A DNA stretch of 42,950 nucleotides from assembly GCA_017621705.1 (NCBI GenBank), contig JAGASR010000021.1:1-42950 (forward strand). The letters are read 5' to 3'. The stretch is from Clostridia bacterium. Its GTDB lineage: Bacteria; Bacillota; Clostridia; Oscillospirales; UBA644. Shown here in pieces: positions 1-9,528 of this stretch; position 1 is the stretch's first letter, and every line of letters begins with the position of its first letter. The translations under genes and the position numbers were made by a program. The notes beneath the pieces are model-generated. The model did not search any database. It worked only from the letters and a program-made list of their open reading frames with translations, and had not been told where the DNA came from.

Positions 1-66
1 AAATACGGTTGATTTAGTTTATTGATTTTCTTTTGTCGAAAAAAGTATTAAATTTTACCGAAACTA

Positions 67-94
67 TTGACAAAAACAGAATTTATGTTATTAT
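67..94 (+). promoter_or_regulatory. Probable promoter of the pot operon
   Basis: TTGACA at 67-72 and TATTAT at 89-94 are separated by 16 bases, with a TG one base upstream of the -10 (extended -10). It lies about 90 bases before potA, whose ribosome binding site is AGGGAG just before the ATG at 182. Bases 1-66 are AT-rich and show no gene. Confidence 0.65.
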
Positions 95-181
95 AGTAGT
101 GAGTATTTTGTGTTTCCGTATATAATCGGAAAAGAACGTGAAATACAGAGTCCGGTATGGGCTCTGAAGGGAGATAGATAG

Positions 182-1276
182 ATGTCTGAAAGCATCATTC
201 GACTTGAGAATATCTCGGTCGCACTTGGTGGAGAACAAATTTTAAAAGACTTGAATCTTACAATAAATGATAAGGAGTTTGTAACATTACTCGGTCCGAG
301 CGGATGCGGAAAGACTACTACTTTGCGTATCATTGGCGGTTTCCAGCGCCACGACAGCGGTAATGTTTTTTTTGCTGACGAACTTATCAATGATCTGCCG
401 CCTTATAAACGCAACGTAAATACCGTATTCCAGAAATATGCACTGTTTCCTCATCTCGATGTATACGATAATATCGCATACGGCCTCAATATCAAAAAGG
501 TTCCGAAAAACGAGATAAAACCCCGTGTCGAGGAAATGCTTGCGCTTGTAAACTTGCGCGGATTTGAACATAGAGATGTAACGTCTCTGTCCGGCGGTCA
601 ACAGCAGCGTGTCGCTATTGCGAGAGCTCTCGTAAATAAGCCCCATGTCCTGCTTCTTGACGAACCTCTCGGCGCTCTCGACTTGAAGCTCCGTAAGGAA
701 ATGCAGATAGAGCTTAAAAATATACAGATAAAAACAGGTATCACCTTTATTTACGTAACTCATGACCAGGAAGAAGCGCTCACGATGTCTGATACCGTCG
801 TCGTCATGAAAGGCGGCGAGATCCAGCAGATCGGTACTCCGCAGGATATCTATAACGAGCCCGAAAACGCTTTCGTTGCCGACTTTATCGGTGAGAGCAA
901 TATCCTTCCCGGTACAATGCTCGAAGATTATCGCGTAGAGATCTGCGGCAGACTTTTCGAATGTGTTGACAAGGGATTCGGAGACGATCAGAAGGTCGGT
1001 ATCGTTGTCCGTCCCGAAGATATTGAGATCAAGCCCGAAAAAGAAGGCTTTCTCAAAGGCAAAGTCAAATCCTGTGTTTTCAAGGGCGTTCATTATGAAA
1101 TGACCATTGAACAGGTAAATTATCCTTACACCTGGCTTGTACATTCAACCGATGCCGCAGATGTCGATGATATCGTCGGTATGTGCTTCTACCCCAATGA
1201 TATCCATGTCATGAGAGGCGAAGATATAGATTACAGCGTGTTCAGCGCCGTCCCTGAGGAGGTCGGGGAGGAATGA
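182..1276 (+). CDS. potA: Spermidine/putrescine ABC transporter ATP-binding protein PotA
   Basis: This is the ATPase that powers polyamine uptake by the PotBC channel at the inner face of the membrane. The 364-residue protein has the expected order: Walker A GPSGCGKT near residue 38, Q-loop, signature LSGGQQQR, Walker B LLLDEP, D-loop and a switch histidine ([14 protein letters not shown]), then a C-terminal TOBE-like domain from about residue 240. Length is normal for PotA. A good AGGGAG ribosome binding site precedes the ATG. The stop overlaps the potB start by four bases (ATGA), indicating translational coupling. Other members of the MOI-type ATPase family (iron, thiamine, sulfate) are conceivable, but the downstream PotD-like protein favours polyamines. 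Confidence 0.93.
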   Translation: MSESIIRLENISVALGGEQILKDLNLTINDKEFVTLLGPSGCGKTTTLRIIGGFQRHDSGNVFFADELINDLPPYKRNVNTVFQKYALFPHLDVYDNIAYGLNIKKVPKNEIKPRVEEMLALVNLRGFEHRDVTSLSGGQQQRVAIARALVNKPHVLLLDEPLGALDLKLRKEMQIELKNIQIKTGITFIYVTHDQEEALTMSDTVVVMKGGEIQQIGTPQDIYNEPENAFVADFIGESNILPGTMLEDYRVEICGRLFECVDKGFGDDQKVGIVVRPEDIEIKPEKEGFLKGKVKSCVFKGVHYEMTIEQVNYPYTWLVHSTDAADVDDIVGMCFYPNDIHVMRGEDIDYSVFSAVPEEVGEE

Positions 1277-2394
1277 GCCGCTTGCCGAAATTAAGGTTCA
1301 AAAGATCTGTTTTCGCTTATCCTTATGTCGTTTTTGCTATCGTTTTTCTCGTGGCACCGCTTCTTCTTGTTGTTTTCTATTCTCTGACGAGAGAGATAGA
1401 TAACTATTCGATCTATCTCGATCATGAAAACACCCCCGAAGCAATAATCGGGAACCTCGATTTTATCGGGTATGAAGAAGATCCGACTCTTTCCGAAACG
1501 GGAACTTATTATTACGACGGCGAAACTCTTTCGGTCGTAAACTACCGTAAAAGCAACGCCGAAGTCTATAAGATCTATTTCGGCGACGGAAAAGTCACTT
1601 TTATCGAAGAATACTTCGGCGGCGAACTTTTTGACGATACGCTCGACGACGTTAAGTTTCTAAACAGACTAACCGGTTTCTATTTTACTTTCGATAACTT
1701 CGAAAGATTTTTCAGCAACCCCGATTCGATGAAGGTCTTCCTTCGTTCGATATACATAGCTTTTGTTTCGACGGTCATCTGCCTGCTTCTCGGTTTTCCG
1801 ACTGCATATGTCCTTTCGAAAATGAAAGAAAGATGGAGAAATTTCCTCTCCGTCATGTTCCTTTTGCCGATGTGGATGAACTTCCTGCTCCGAACCTATG
1901 CATGGCGTACACTCATCGAAAAGACAGGTATTATCAATACCATTCTCGAATCTGTCGGCCTTCCCGCACAGAGCCTGATGTATACGCAGGGCGCAGTTAT
2001 TCTCGTTATGGTCTACGACTTCTTGCCGTTTATGATCATGCCGATCTATAATACGCTCATTAAGCTCGACCGCAGTGTTCTCGAAGCTTCCCACGACCTC
2101 GGCGCAAACCATTATCAGACCCTCTTTACGGTCGTCCTGCCTCTCTCTTTGCCGGGCGTTGCCAGCGGTATTACGATGACTTTCGTTCCCTCCATTACCG
2201 CTTTTGCGATCTCGAAGATCATGGGCGGCACGCAGAGCGTAACGATAGGTGAGGAGATCGAGCGCGTATTCAATAACGATATGTGGTTCGGCTCCGCAAT
2301 GTCTGTTATCATAATGGTCCTTATGCTTGTTTCCATGTTCTTTTTATCCGGCAAGGATAAAGACGGAGACAATATCGGAGGTGGCATGATATGA
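1273..2394 (+). CDS. potB: Spermidine/putrescine ABC transporter permease PotB, with an extra loop domain
   Basis: Channel-forming permease paired with PotC. It starts at an ATG overlapping the potA stop. At 373 residues it is about 80-100 longer than typical PotB (about 275-290). The excess lies between the first membrane helix (about residues 14-36) and the [10 protein letters not shown] segment near residue 137: an acidic, Tyr-rich stretch expected to lie outside the cell. The remainder is standard, including the EAA coupling loop ([20 protein letters not shown]). It overlaps potC by four bases. The family assignment is secure; a role for the extra segment is unknown. Confidence 0.9.
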   Translation: MSRLPKLRFKRSVFAYPYVVFAIVFLVAPLLLVVFYSLTREIDNYSIYLDHENTPEAIIGNLDFIGYEEDPTLSETGTYYYDGETLSVVNYRKSNAEVYKIYFGDGKVTFIEEYFGGELFDDTLDDVKFLNRLTGFYFTFDNFERFFSNPDSMKVFLRSIYIAFVSTVICLLLGFPTAYVLSKMKERWRNFLSVMFLLPMWMNFLLRTYAWRTLIEKTGIINTILESVGLPAQSLMYTQGAVILVMVYDFLPFMIMPIYNTLIKLDRSVLEASHDLGANHYQTLFTVVLPLSLPGVASGITMTFVPSITAFAISKIMGGTQSVTIGEEIERVFNNDMWFGSAMSVIIMVLMLVSMFFLSGKDKDGDNIGGGMI

Positions 2395-3260
2395 CAGATC
2401 TTATCTATCTTGCAGTCATCGCCGTTCCCGTACTTGTTGCGCTTATCCTTGTTTTCGGCAACCCCGATAAAAACAGAACGAAGATATCACGCATTTTCTT
2501 TCTTGTTGCGATCTTTGTTTTTACGTATCTGCCCATCGCCGTTCTGATCATCTTTTCTTTCAATGAAGGACGCTCGACCGGTGTCTGGGAGGGATTTTCT
2601 TTCAAATGGTATAAAGAACTTTTTGCCGATGAACGTATAATGCGCTCCGTCATAACGACTATCATCGTAGCGTTCTCCTCGGCGATAATTTCCACTGTTT
2701 TCGGCACTTTCGCATCTATCGGTATTTTTTATATGAAGAAGATACCGAAAAATATAATTCTTAATGTTACCAATCTGCCGATACTTAATGCCGATATCAT
2801 CACCGGCGTATCCCTGTTACTCCTTTACAATATAATAGGTATTCCTCTCGGATACGTCTCTCTTATCCTTGCGCATATCTCGTTTAATCTGCCGTATGTT
2901 ATCCTTTCCATCATGCCCAAGCTCAAGCAGATGGATAATAACCTTTACGAAGCAGCCCTTGACCTCGGTTCGACTCCGATGAATGCTCTTATAAAAGTTG
3001 TCATTCCGCAGATAATGCCCGGTATCGTTTCCGGCTTCCTGCTTGCGTTGACGATGTCTATGGACGATTTCGTAATAAGCCTCTTTACGAGCGGCGCTGT
3101 TGTTTCCACGCTTTCTCTCGAGATCTACTCGATGACAAAACGCGGTATCACTCCCGAGATAAACGCACTTTCAACTATAATTTTCCTTATAGTTCTTACC
3201 GTTCTTATTATAGCAAATCTTAAAAAATCAAAAACTGAAGAAGATACGCGCAAAGCGTAG
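2391..3260 (+). CDS. potC: Spermidine/putrescine ABC transporter permease PotC
   Basis: Second permease subunit of the polyamine importer, 289 residues, with about six membrane helices and an EAA-type loop (YEAALDLGSTPMNALIKVVIPQ) that docks onto PotA. The ATG overlaps the potB stop (ATGA), so potABC is one translationally coupled unit. Unlike many genomes, potD does not follow directly: an ABC exporter and a DUF1854 gene lie between (3420-6325). No strong GC-rich terminator follows potC, only an AT-rich imperfect hairpin around 3274-3300, so some read-through is likely. Confidence 0.92.
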   Translation: MTDLIYLAVIAVPVLVALILVFGNPDKNRTKISRIFFLVAIFVFTYLPIAVLIIFSFNEGRSTGVWEGFSFKWYKELFADERIMRSVITTIIVAFSSAIISTVFGTFASIGIFYMKKIPKNIILNVTNLPILNADIITGVSLLLLYNIIGIPLGYVSLILAHISFNLPYVILSIMPKLKQMDNNLYEAALDLGSTPMNALIKVVIPQIMPGIVSGFLLALTMSMDDFVISLFTSGAVVSTLSLEIYSMTKRGITPEINALSTIIFLIVLTVLIIANLKKSKTEEDTRKA

Positions 3261-3347
3261 TTTTTAGTTAATTTGTATAAAGTAAATTTTGTATTTATAC
3301 AGTAAATTGAGAACTTCGGAAAAAAGTTTTAATTTTCACGTAAGTTG

Positions 3348-3376
3348 TTGAAATGTTCGAAAAATCGTGATATAAT
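3348..3376 (+). promoter_or_regulatory. Promoter upstream of the DUF1854-associated ABC transporter
   Basis: TTGAAA at 3348-3353 and TATAAT at 3371-3376 are 17 bases apart, with an extended -10 TG. The -10 sits inside a small inverted repeat, CGTGA-TATAAT-TCACG (3366-3381), which could be an operator. It suggests that the ABC/DUF1854 genes can be transcribed separately from potABC. Confidence 0.6.
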
Positions 3377-3419
3377 TCACGTTAATCAAAACTAAAACCG
3401 AAGCCTTGAGGTGTTCATT

Positions 3420-5762
3420 ATGGCTGAAGAAACAAAAAAGATGACATTTGAAGAACTTCTTGCCACTCTTCCCTGCAAAAACAAGGAAGTTCCCGCGAAG
3501 TTCAACGATCTCGTAAAATCGGTAATGTCCGAAGGCGAGACGATCTACTTTTATGTTATTTCCGACGTTGTGCTCGGAAGCCGTTACGGTGAAAGTTTCG
3601 TTGCCGTCACGAGCGAACAGCTTGTTTCGTACGACGAGATCCGTGAAGAAAAACTTCTGACTTTCAAGATAAGCGATATCGAAAAAGCCGAAGTAAAAAG
3701 AATGTACGGTAATGCTCTTTTCCGTATAAAAACGGGCGGCAAGATCATCGAGCTTAACAAATGCTCGTATTCTGTTACGGAAAACTTCGATAATATTGCT
3801 CAGTATATAAACGATCTCAACGAAGGCAAGGACCGACAGGATCTTATCGAAGCTGTCCGCGAAGCATACGAAAAGCGTCAGCTTTACTGTCCGAAATGCG
3901 GTGCGAGACTTCCGTATAAGAATGCTCCCTGTATCAAATGTGCAGACAAGAAAAAGATACTCGGCAGAATTCTCGGCTACGTTAAACCTCATATTCTCCT
4001 TCTGATCGTTGCGCTCATCATGGCGGTTATTACGACGATCACGAACCTCGTGCCTCCGCTCCTGACCGCACGGCTCGTTGACGGGACTCTTGTCAATGTT
4101 GCCGATCTCGTTGAGGGCACTCCCGAAATGGAATCGAGAGTCAACGAACTTTTCTCGATCGTTCTTTTCCTTTTCATAATCAATACTTTCCAGAATATCG
4201 TCGGCGCATTTCGCGGCTATATCCTTCGAACTGCGTCCGAACGTATAACAAACTCTCTGAAGACCGAGCTTTACACCAAAGCGCAGTATCTTCCCATCAA
4301 ATACTACGATAAGACTTCCACAGGTTCCGTTATCTCCCGTATCAACGGCGATACCGCAAACCTCAACGGTTTTATCATGCGTATTTCCCAGGAAGTTCTT
4401 ACTCAGGCTATCCAGCTTGTAGGTATAGTCGTCGTAATGGTCTCCATGAACCCCGTTCTTTCGCTGCTCTCGCTCCTTCCCATTCCTATAGTTGTTGTCA
4501 GCGCAAAGATATTCTCCAAGTTTATCCATCCTTACTATTACCGTATCTGGAAGCGCGGCGCAAAGATCAACTCTATTCTTGCCGATACTCTTCCCGGTAT
4601 CAAGGTCGTTAAAGCATTCACGTCCGAAGAAAAGTCTATCAATAACTTTACCGAGACGAATAAAGACCTTATTTCCGAAAACCTCAAAACCGCAAAGATC
4701 TCCTCTATTTATAACAGCGCTACCGGTCTCGTCATGATGATGGGCAGTATCGTTATCTGGGGCCTCGGCGGTTATATGGTTCTTACAAAAGCTTCGTTCC
4801 TCGGCTCCGAAGCTCTCACTGCCGGCGGTCTTGTAGCGTTCATCAACTATATGTGGATGTTCTATAACCCCGTTCAGTTCTTCGTAAGCCTTAACGAAAC
4901 TTTTATCAGCGCATTCACTTCCGCAGAACGTGTCTTCGAAGTGCTTGACGCAGAACCCGAAGAAGACTTCGGCCGCGGTAATATTCCCGAAGGCGGCATT
5001 CAGGGTAAGATCGAGTTCAAGAATGTATCTTTCAGCTATGAAAAAGGCAAGAGGATCCTTTCCAACGTTAACTTTGTCATCGAACCCGGTGAGATCGTCG
5101 GTATCGTAGGTACTACCGGTTCCGGTAAATCCACCGTCGTCAACCTCCTTATGCGTTATTACGATAACTACGAAGGCGACATCTTTATCGACGGCGATAA
5201 TATCAAAAATATCGACCTTCAGTATTACCGTTCTTCCATCGGTTACGTTCTTCAGGAACCGCTTCTTTTCAAAGATACCGTTTACAGAAATATCGCGCAT
5301 TCCGATCCCACAATGCCTGTTGAAGACGTTATTTACGCTGCTCAGGTTGCAAACGCTCATACGTTTATCACAAAACTTCCCGACAGCTACGATACCATGC
5401 TCGGCGAACGCGGCGTAGGTCTTTCCGGCGGTGAACGTCAGCGTATTTCTATCGCACGTGCCGTTCTTAAAGACCCGTCCATTCTTATTCTCGACGAAGC
5501 TACCTCTGCTGTTGACTCCGAAACGGAAAGCATCATTCAGGAAGCTATCGAACGTATTATCAACGGTCGAACCACCATCATGATCGCGCACCGTCTTTCC
5601 ACCCTTAAAAAGGCGGATAAGATCATCGTTGTCGATGAAGGTAAGATCGCGGAAATGGGCTCTCATAACGAACTCATGGAAAAACGCGGCAAGTACTACA
5701 AACTCGTTAAGATCCAGTCTCTCGCCAGCGAACTCGGCGATAACGGTGTCTTTGAAGGTTAA
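3420..5762 (+). CDS. ABC transporter, permease and ATPase fused, with PH-like and zinc-ribbon N-terminus (DUF1854-associated)
   Basis: A 780-residue half-transporter of the exporter type. Residues about 30-135 look like a small beta-rich PH-like domain (FVAVTSEQLVSYD...). Next comes a four-cysteine zinc ribbon, CPKC-x10-CIKC at 157-174, then a six-helix membrane domain from about 185, and an ATPase domain with Walker A GTTGSGKST, signature LSGGERQR and Walker B ILILDEATS. The ATG at 3420 is preferred over the GTG at 3411 because TTGAGGTG at 3405-3412 is the ribosome binding site. The 41-base gap to a DUF1854 protein matches, from memory, the ABC/DUF1854 pair linked to cyanophycin metabolism in Proteobacteria. 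Its position inside a pot cluster hints at a polyamine- or arginine-related substrate; this is inference. Confidence 0.88.
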   Translation: MAEETKKMTFEELLATLPCKNKEVPAKFNDLVKSVMSEGETIYFYVISDVVLGSRYGESFVAVTSEQLVSYDEIREEKLLTFKISDIEKAEVKRMYGNALFRIKTGGKIIELNKCSYSVTENFDNIAQYINDLNEGKDRQDLIEAVREAYEKRQLYCPKCGARLPYKNAPCIKCADKKKILGRILGYVKPHILLLIVALIMAVITTITNLVPPLLTARLVDGTLVNVADLVEGTPEMESRVNELFSIVLFLFIINTFQNIVGAFRGYILRTASERITNSLKTELYTKAQYLPIKYYDKTSTGSVISRINGDTANLNGFIMRISQEVLTQAIQLVGIVVVMVSMNPVLSLLSLLPIPIVVVSAKIFSKFIHPYYYRIWKRGAKINSILADTLPGIKVVKAFTSEEKSINNFTETNKDLISENLKTAKISSIYNSATGLVMMMGSIVIWGLGGYMVLTKASFLGSEALTAGGLVAFINYMWMFYNPVQFFVSLNETFISAFTSAERVFEVLDAEPEEDFGRGNIPEGGIQGKIEFKNVSFSYEKGKRILSNVNFVIEPGEIVGIVGTTGSGKSTVVNLLMRYYDNYEGDIFIDGDNIKNIDLQYYRSSIGYVLQEPLLFKDTVYRNIAHSDPTMPVEDVIYAAQVANAHTFITKLPDSYDTMLGERGVGLSGGERQRISIARAVLKDPSILILDEATSAVDSETESIIQEAIERIINGRTTIMIAHRLSTLKKADKIIVVDEGKIAEMGSHNELMEKRGKYYKLVKIQSLASELGDNGVFEG

Positions 5763-5803
5763 TGTTTTAATTTGCTTCGAATTATTGAGGTTTGGTGATT
5801 TTT

Positions 5804-6325
5804 ATGGAAAATTCAGTAAGATTTTTCAGCGGTAAAAATATAAAGATCGAATCCGGTTCAATGGGTGTTCTTCTCAAAATAACTCTGCCCGACGGCACTG
5901 TTTATGAAGATGTCGAACCCCGCCGCTACTTCCCCATCTCGGATATATCAAGAAATATCAGCATCGTTCGTCTCGAAGAAGACGATCGCGGCAGAGATAA
6001 GCTCCACGAATACTTCATCATCAAGGATACCGCAAATCTCGATGAAGATTCACGCAAGGCTCTCCTCACTTCTCTCGACCGTTATTATATGATCCCTAAA
6101 ATTCTCGATATATACGATCAGAAAAATGTCTACGGTATCCTCCAGTGGAAGGTACTTACTGACAGAGGTGTTTTCGCATTCGATATCAGAGATATCTACT
6201 CCAGTATCAAGCAGCTCAACAGCGGTAAGATCCTCGTTATCGATGCATACGATAACCGTTACGAGATCGACGATGTTTCCAAGCTCTCCAAGAGAGGTCA
6301 GAAACTCCTTCTCGGTTATCTGTAA
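5804..6325 (+). CDS. DUF1854 domain-containing protein
   Basis: A 173-residue protein with the hallmarks of DUF1854: an RRYFPIS motif near residue 45, a central WKVLTDRGVFAFDIRD segment, and a C-terminal VIDAYDNRYEI...LSKRGQKLLLGYL. There is no signal peptide or membrane segment, so it is cytoplasmic. The start is uncertain: TTG 5792, GTG 5795 and ATG 5804 share a frame, and TTGAGG at 5785-5790 best suits the ATG. DUF1854 proteins are, to my knowledge, uncharacterised but recurrently encoded beside an ABC exporter with an unusual N-terminus, as here, so it is probably an accessory subunit or regulator of that transporter. A weak AACCG/CGGTT hairpin follows near 6337-6356. Confidence 0.82.
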   Translation: MENSVRFFSGKNIKIESGSMGVLLKITLPDGTVYEDVEPRRYFPISDISRNISIVRLEEDDRGRDKLHEYFIIKDTANLDEDSRKALLTSLDRYYMIPKILDIYDQKNVYGILQWKVLTDRGVFAFDIRDIYSSIKQLNSGKILVIDAYDNRYEIDDVSKLSKRGQKLLLGYL

Positions 6326-6393
6326 TTTATTTTTGAAACCGACGCATAGCGGTTAATTTTTAATATGAATCACAAAAGGAGAACAGAAAGAAA

Positions 6394-7437
6394 TTGAAAA
6401 AAATTGTTTTGGGAGTTATTACGTTAGTAATGCTCGTTGCACTGCTTTGTTCCTGCGGTTCTTCCGATACCGTCCAGCTCAGGGTGTACAATTGGCAGGA
6501 CTATATGGATCCTGAAGTAATTGAAATGTTTACTGAGGAAACGGGCATAGAAGTCCTTTATAACGTCTACGATACGAACGAAAATATGTATAATAAGATC
6601 AAAAACATGAAGGGTTATTCGTACGACGTCGTTTTCCCGTCCGATTATATGGTCAAAAAGATGGCTGACGAAGGTATGCTTGCCGAGATCAATTTCGACA
6701 ACATCCCCAACTATCAGAACATTAATGACTCTTATAAGGGCATGGCATATGATAAGAAAAATCTCTTTTCCGTTCCGTATATCGGCGGTACAGTTTGTAT
6801 CGCTTACAACCCCGCTTACGTTGACGAAAGCGAAGTCAATTCCTGGGATGTTCTTTGGAATGAAAAATACGCCGGCAACATCTTTATGATGGACAGCGAA
6901 CGCGACTCCATCGCAGTTGCTCTTATGCGTCTCGGTTATTCCATCAACACCAAAAATATGGATGAACTCAATGCCGCTAAAGATCTGCTTATCGAGCAGA
7001 AACCCCTCGTTCTTGCCTATACTTCCGACGATGTCAAGGAGAAAATGGCTAAAGAAGAAGGCTGGCTTGCCGTTATGTGGTCCTGCGACGTTACTTTTAT
7101 CCGTGATATGAACCCCGATATCAAGTTCGTCGTTCCCGAAACAGGTACAAACCTCTGGTGGGATGCCGCTTGTATTCTCGAAGGTTCCGAGCATAAAGAA
7201 GAAGCAGAAATGTTTATCGACTTCCTCTGCCGCCCCGATATCGCTCTTATGAACGCCGAATATCTCGAAAGCTCCACTCCCAACAAGGCGGCTTTCGATC
7301 AGCTTGACGAAGAGATCAAGAACGATCCCGTTATTTATCCTTCCGAGGAAATGATCGCTAAATGCGAAGTATTCGACGATCTTTCCGACTACATGTCTAC
7401 TTATACTTCCATCTGGAATGCAGTTCTTAATTCTTAA
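6394..7437 (+). CDS. potD: Spermidine/putrescine-binding lipoprotein PotD
   Basis: Extracellular polyamine receptor of the PotABC importer. It begins at a TTG codon, supported by AAAGGAG at 6375-6381 and by the signal sequence that follows immediately. The signal ends in a lipobox (LLCSC), so the mature protein is a lipoprotein anchored at Cys. The VYNWQDYMDPEVIEMFTEETG segment and the later SPNKAA-like region (SSTPNKAAFDQL) are typical of PotD/PotF. Length (347) is normal. It is separated from potABC by two genes, which is unusual. A terminator follows at once. Confidence 0.92.
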   Translation: MKKIVLGVITLVMLVALLCSCGSSDTVQLRVYNWQDYMDPEVIEMFTEETGIEVLYNVYDTNENMYNKIKNMKGYSYDVVFPSDYMVKKMADEGMLAEINFDNIPNYQNINDSYKGMAYDKKNLFSVPYIGGTVCIAYNPAYVDESEVNSWDVLWNEKYAGNIFMMDSERDSIAVALMRLGYSINTKNMDELNAAKDLLIEQKPLVLAYTSDDVKEKMAKEEGWLAVMWSCDVTFIRDMNPDIKFVVPETGTNLWWDAACILEGSEHKEEAEMFIDFLCRPDIALMNAEYLESSTPNKAAFDQLDEEIKNDPVIYPSEEMIAKCEVFDDLSDYMSTYTSIWNAVLNS

Positions 7438-7452
7438 AAATCTTTAAACTCA

Positions 7453-7487
7453 ACGGCTGTCGGGTATGCGTCCGGCGGCCGTTTTTT
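7453..7487 (+). terminator. Rho-independent terminator after potD
   Basis: An 11-base-pair stem, ACGGCTGTCGG (7453-7463) with CCGGCGGCCGT (7472-7482), including G-U pairs, is followed by six T. It closes the pot cluster. Confidence 0.85.
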
Positions 7488-7565
7488 AGCGATTAATCGA
7501 TATTTTTTATCGAATATCATTTTACCAAAAAGTCATAATCTTGCCGTTTATAAATCACATTAGAC

Positions 7566-7574
7566 TGATATAAT
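7566..7574 (+). promoter_or_regulatory. Extended -10 promoter upstream of pckG
   Basis: TGATATAAT at 7566-7574 is an extended -10. The best -35 candidate, TTGCCG at 7541, is too far (22 bases). A second TATAAT at 7632-7637 lies nearer the gene but lacks a -35. A GGTAT-CTA-ATACC inverted repeat (7639-7651) sits just before the GGAAAGGG ribosome binding site. The remaining intergenic sequence shows nothing else. Confidence 0.5.
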
Positions 7575-7664
7575 GTACAATAGGGTGGAATGGAATTTTC
7601 CATCTTGTGATTAGCTTTAAATTTTACATAATATAATGGTATCTAATACCGGAAAGGGTTCAAA

Positions 7665-9431
7665 ATGACACAGAATAAAGCTGTTCTCGCATGGATTGAC
7701 GAGCAGATCAAGCTCTGCAATCCCGACAAAGTAGTTTGGATCGATGGTTCCGACGAGCAGAGAGAAGCGCTTCGCGAAGAAGCTTGCTCCACCGGCGAAA
7801 TCATCAAACTCAACCAGGAAAAACTTCCCGGCTGTTATCTTCACAGAACCGCAAAGAACGACGTTGCACGTGTAGAAAACAGAACCTTCATCTGCACCGA
7901 AACCAAAGAAGAAGCAGGCAACATCAACAACTGGTGTGATCCCGCTGAAATGCACGCAAAACTCAACGCTCTCTACAAAGACTCCATGGTTGGCAGAACC
8001 ATGTATGTTATTCCCTACTCCATGTGCATGGTAGAATCTCCGTTCGCAAAGATCGGTATCGAGCTTACCGACTCTATCTACGTTGTTCTTAACATGCTTA
8101 TCATGACCCGCGCAGGCAAAAAAGTTATCGATGCTCTCGGTGACGATGCAGACTTCGTAAAAGGTCTCCATGCAAAGAAAGATATCGATGAAGAAAATCG
8201 TTATATCGTTCACTTCCCCCAGGAAAACCTCATCTGCTCCGTTAACTCCGGTTACGGCGGAAACGTTCTCCTCGGTAAAAAATGCTTCGCGCTCAGAATC
8301 GCTTCTTACCTTGCTCATAAAGAAGGTTGGCTTGCTGAACATATGCTCATCCTCGGTATCGAATATCCGAACGGTGAAGTTCACTATATCTCCGCAGCTT
8401 TCCCCTCTGCTTGCGGTAAGACCAACCTCGCAATGCTCATTCCGCCCGAAATTTACGCTAAACAGGGCTATAAAGTATGGTGCGTAGGCGACGATATCGC
8501 TTGGCTCCGCATAGGTCCCGACGGACGTCTTTGGGCAGTTAACCCCGAAAACGGCTTCTTCGGCGTTGCTCCCGGTACCAACCTCAAGTCTAACCCCAAC
8601 GCTCTCCATACCACCGAAAGAGAAACCATCTTCACCAACGTTGTTCATAACCTCGATAACAACACTGTTTGGTGGGAAGGTCTCGATAAGAATCCCCCGA
8701 CAAACGCTAACGACTGGCTCGGTAACAAATGGGATTGCACCGATGGCTCCAAGGGCGCTCATCCCAACTCCCGTTTCACCGCTATGGCTGAAAACTGCCC
8801 CTGCATCTCCAAAGAATTCAATAATCCCGCAGGCGTTCCCATCGATGCTATCGTATTCGGCGGCCGTCGTGCTAAGACTGCACCCCTCGTATATCAGTCC
8901 TTCGACTGGAACCATGGTGTATATGTTGGCTCCGCAATGGCTTCCGAAACCACCGCAGCTGCTGCAGGTGCTGTCGGCGTAGTTCGTCGTGACCCGATGG
9001 CTATGCTTCCCTTCGTCGGCTACAACATGGGCGACTACTGGGCTCACTGGATCGAAATGGGCAAAAAGATCCCCAATCCTCCGAAGATCTTCAACGTTAA
9101 CTGGTTCAGAACCAACGCTGAAGGCAAATTCATCTGGCCCGGCTTCGGCGACAACCTCCGCGTTCTCCTTTGGATCCTTGGCAGAGTTGCAGGCACCGTT
9201 GACGCTGTTGAAAGCCCCATCGGTTTCCTCCCCAAAGCTGAAGATATCAATATCGAAGGCCTCGAAAACGACGGTATCACTATCGAAGTTCTTAAGGATC
9301 TCCTTTCTGTTGATAAAGACCTCTGGAAAGAAGACGCTGACGGCGTAGAAGAATTCTACAACAAAGTCGGCGATCATACTCCTGCTGAGCTCCGTAACCA
9401 GCTCGCAGCTTTCAGAGCAAGACTCAACTAA
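7665..9431 (+). CDS. pckG: Phosphoenolpyruvate carboxykinase (GTP)
   Basis: Interconverts oxaloacetate plus GTP with PEP, CO2 and GDP in the cytosol. The 588-residue protein carries the GTP-PEPCK P-loop FPSACGKTNLAML near residue 245 and the metal/kinase-2 motif GDDIAWLR. The family's R-loop and guanine-binding aromatic regions (VYVGSAMASE, NWFRTN) are also present. Length is typical of the GTP enzyme (about 590-620) and unlike the ATP enzyme (about 530). Codon use is strongly biased, suggesting high expression. It stands alone between two terminators. With ppdK at 27793 it supplies the PEP node typical of fermentative Clostridia. Confidence 0.96.
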   Translation: MTQNKAVLAWIDEQIKLCNPDKVVWIDGSDEQREALREEACSTGEIIKLNQEKLPGCYLHRTAKNDVARVENRTFICTETKEEAGNINNWCDPAEMHAKLNALYKDSMVGRTMYVIPYSMCMVESPFAKIGIELTDSIYVVLNMLIMTRAGKKVIDALGDDADFVKGLHAKKDIDEENRYIVHFPQENLICSVNSGYGGNVLLGKKCFALRIASYLAHKEGWLAEHMLILGIEYPNGEVHYISAAFPSACGKTNLAMLIPPEIYAKQGYKVWCVGDDIAWLRIGPDGRLWAVNPENGFFGVAPGTNLKSNPNALHTTERETIFTNVVHNLDNNTVWWEGLDKNPPTNANDWLGNKWDCTDGSKGAHPNSRFTAMAENCPCISKEFNNPAGVPIDAIVFGGRRAKTAPLVYQSFDWNHGVYVGSAMASETTAAAAGAVGVVRRDPMAMLPFVGYNMGDYWAHWIEMGKKIPNPPKIFNVNWFRTNAEGKFIWPGFGDNLRVLLWILGRVAGTVDAVESPIGFLPKAEDINIEGLENDGITIEVLKDLLSVDKDLWKEDADGVEEFYNKVGDHTPAELRNQLAAFRARLN

Positions 9432-9449
9432 TTTAAAAATCAATTTTTC

Positions 9450-9486
9450 GACTCGCATCGGTTTTGCCGGTGCGAGTCATTTTTAT
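9450..9486 (+). terminator. Terminator after pckG
   Basis: A 12-base-pair stem GACTCGCATCGG (9450-9461) / CCGGTGCGAGTC (9467-9478), with one G-U pair, followed by a T-rich tail. Confidence 0.9.
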
Positions 9487-9492
9487 TATATG

Positions 9493-9523
9493 AAAAAGGA
9501 AGACGGCTTTTTGACCGTCTTCC
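9493..9523 (-). terminator. Terminator of the MATE gene
   Basis: A perfect 9-base-pair stem GGAAGACGG (9498-9506) / CCGTCTTCC (9515-9523). Read on the minus strand it is followed by five T (AAAAA at 9493-9497), just beyond the MATE stop. Confidence 0.85.
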
Positions 9524-9528
9524 GTATT

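Noticed and set aside
3411..3419. GTG start of the ABC exporter nine bases upstream
   Set aside because: It overlaps the TTGAGGTG ribosome binding site that serves the ATG at 3420.
7488..7664. A possible riboswitch or structured leader upstream of pckG
   Set aside because: Only short AT-rich inverted repeats are visible; no conserved riboswitch core was recognised.
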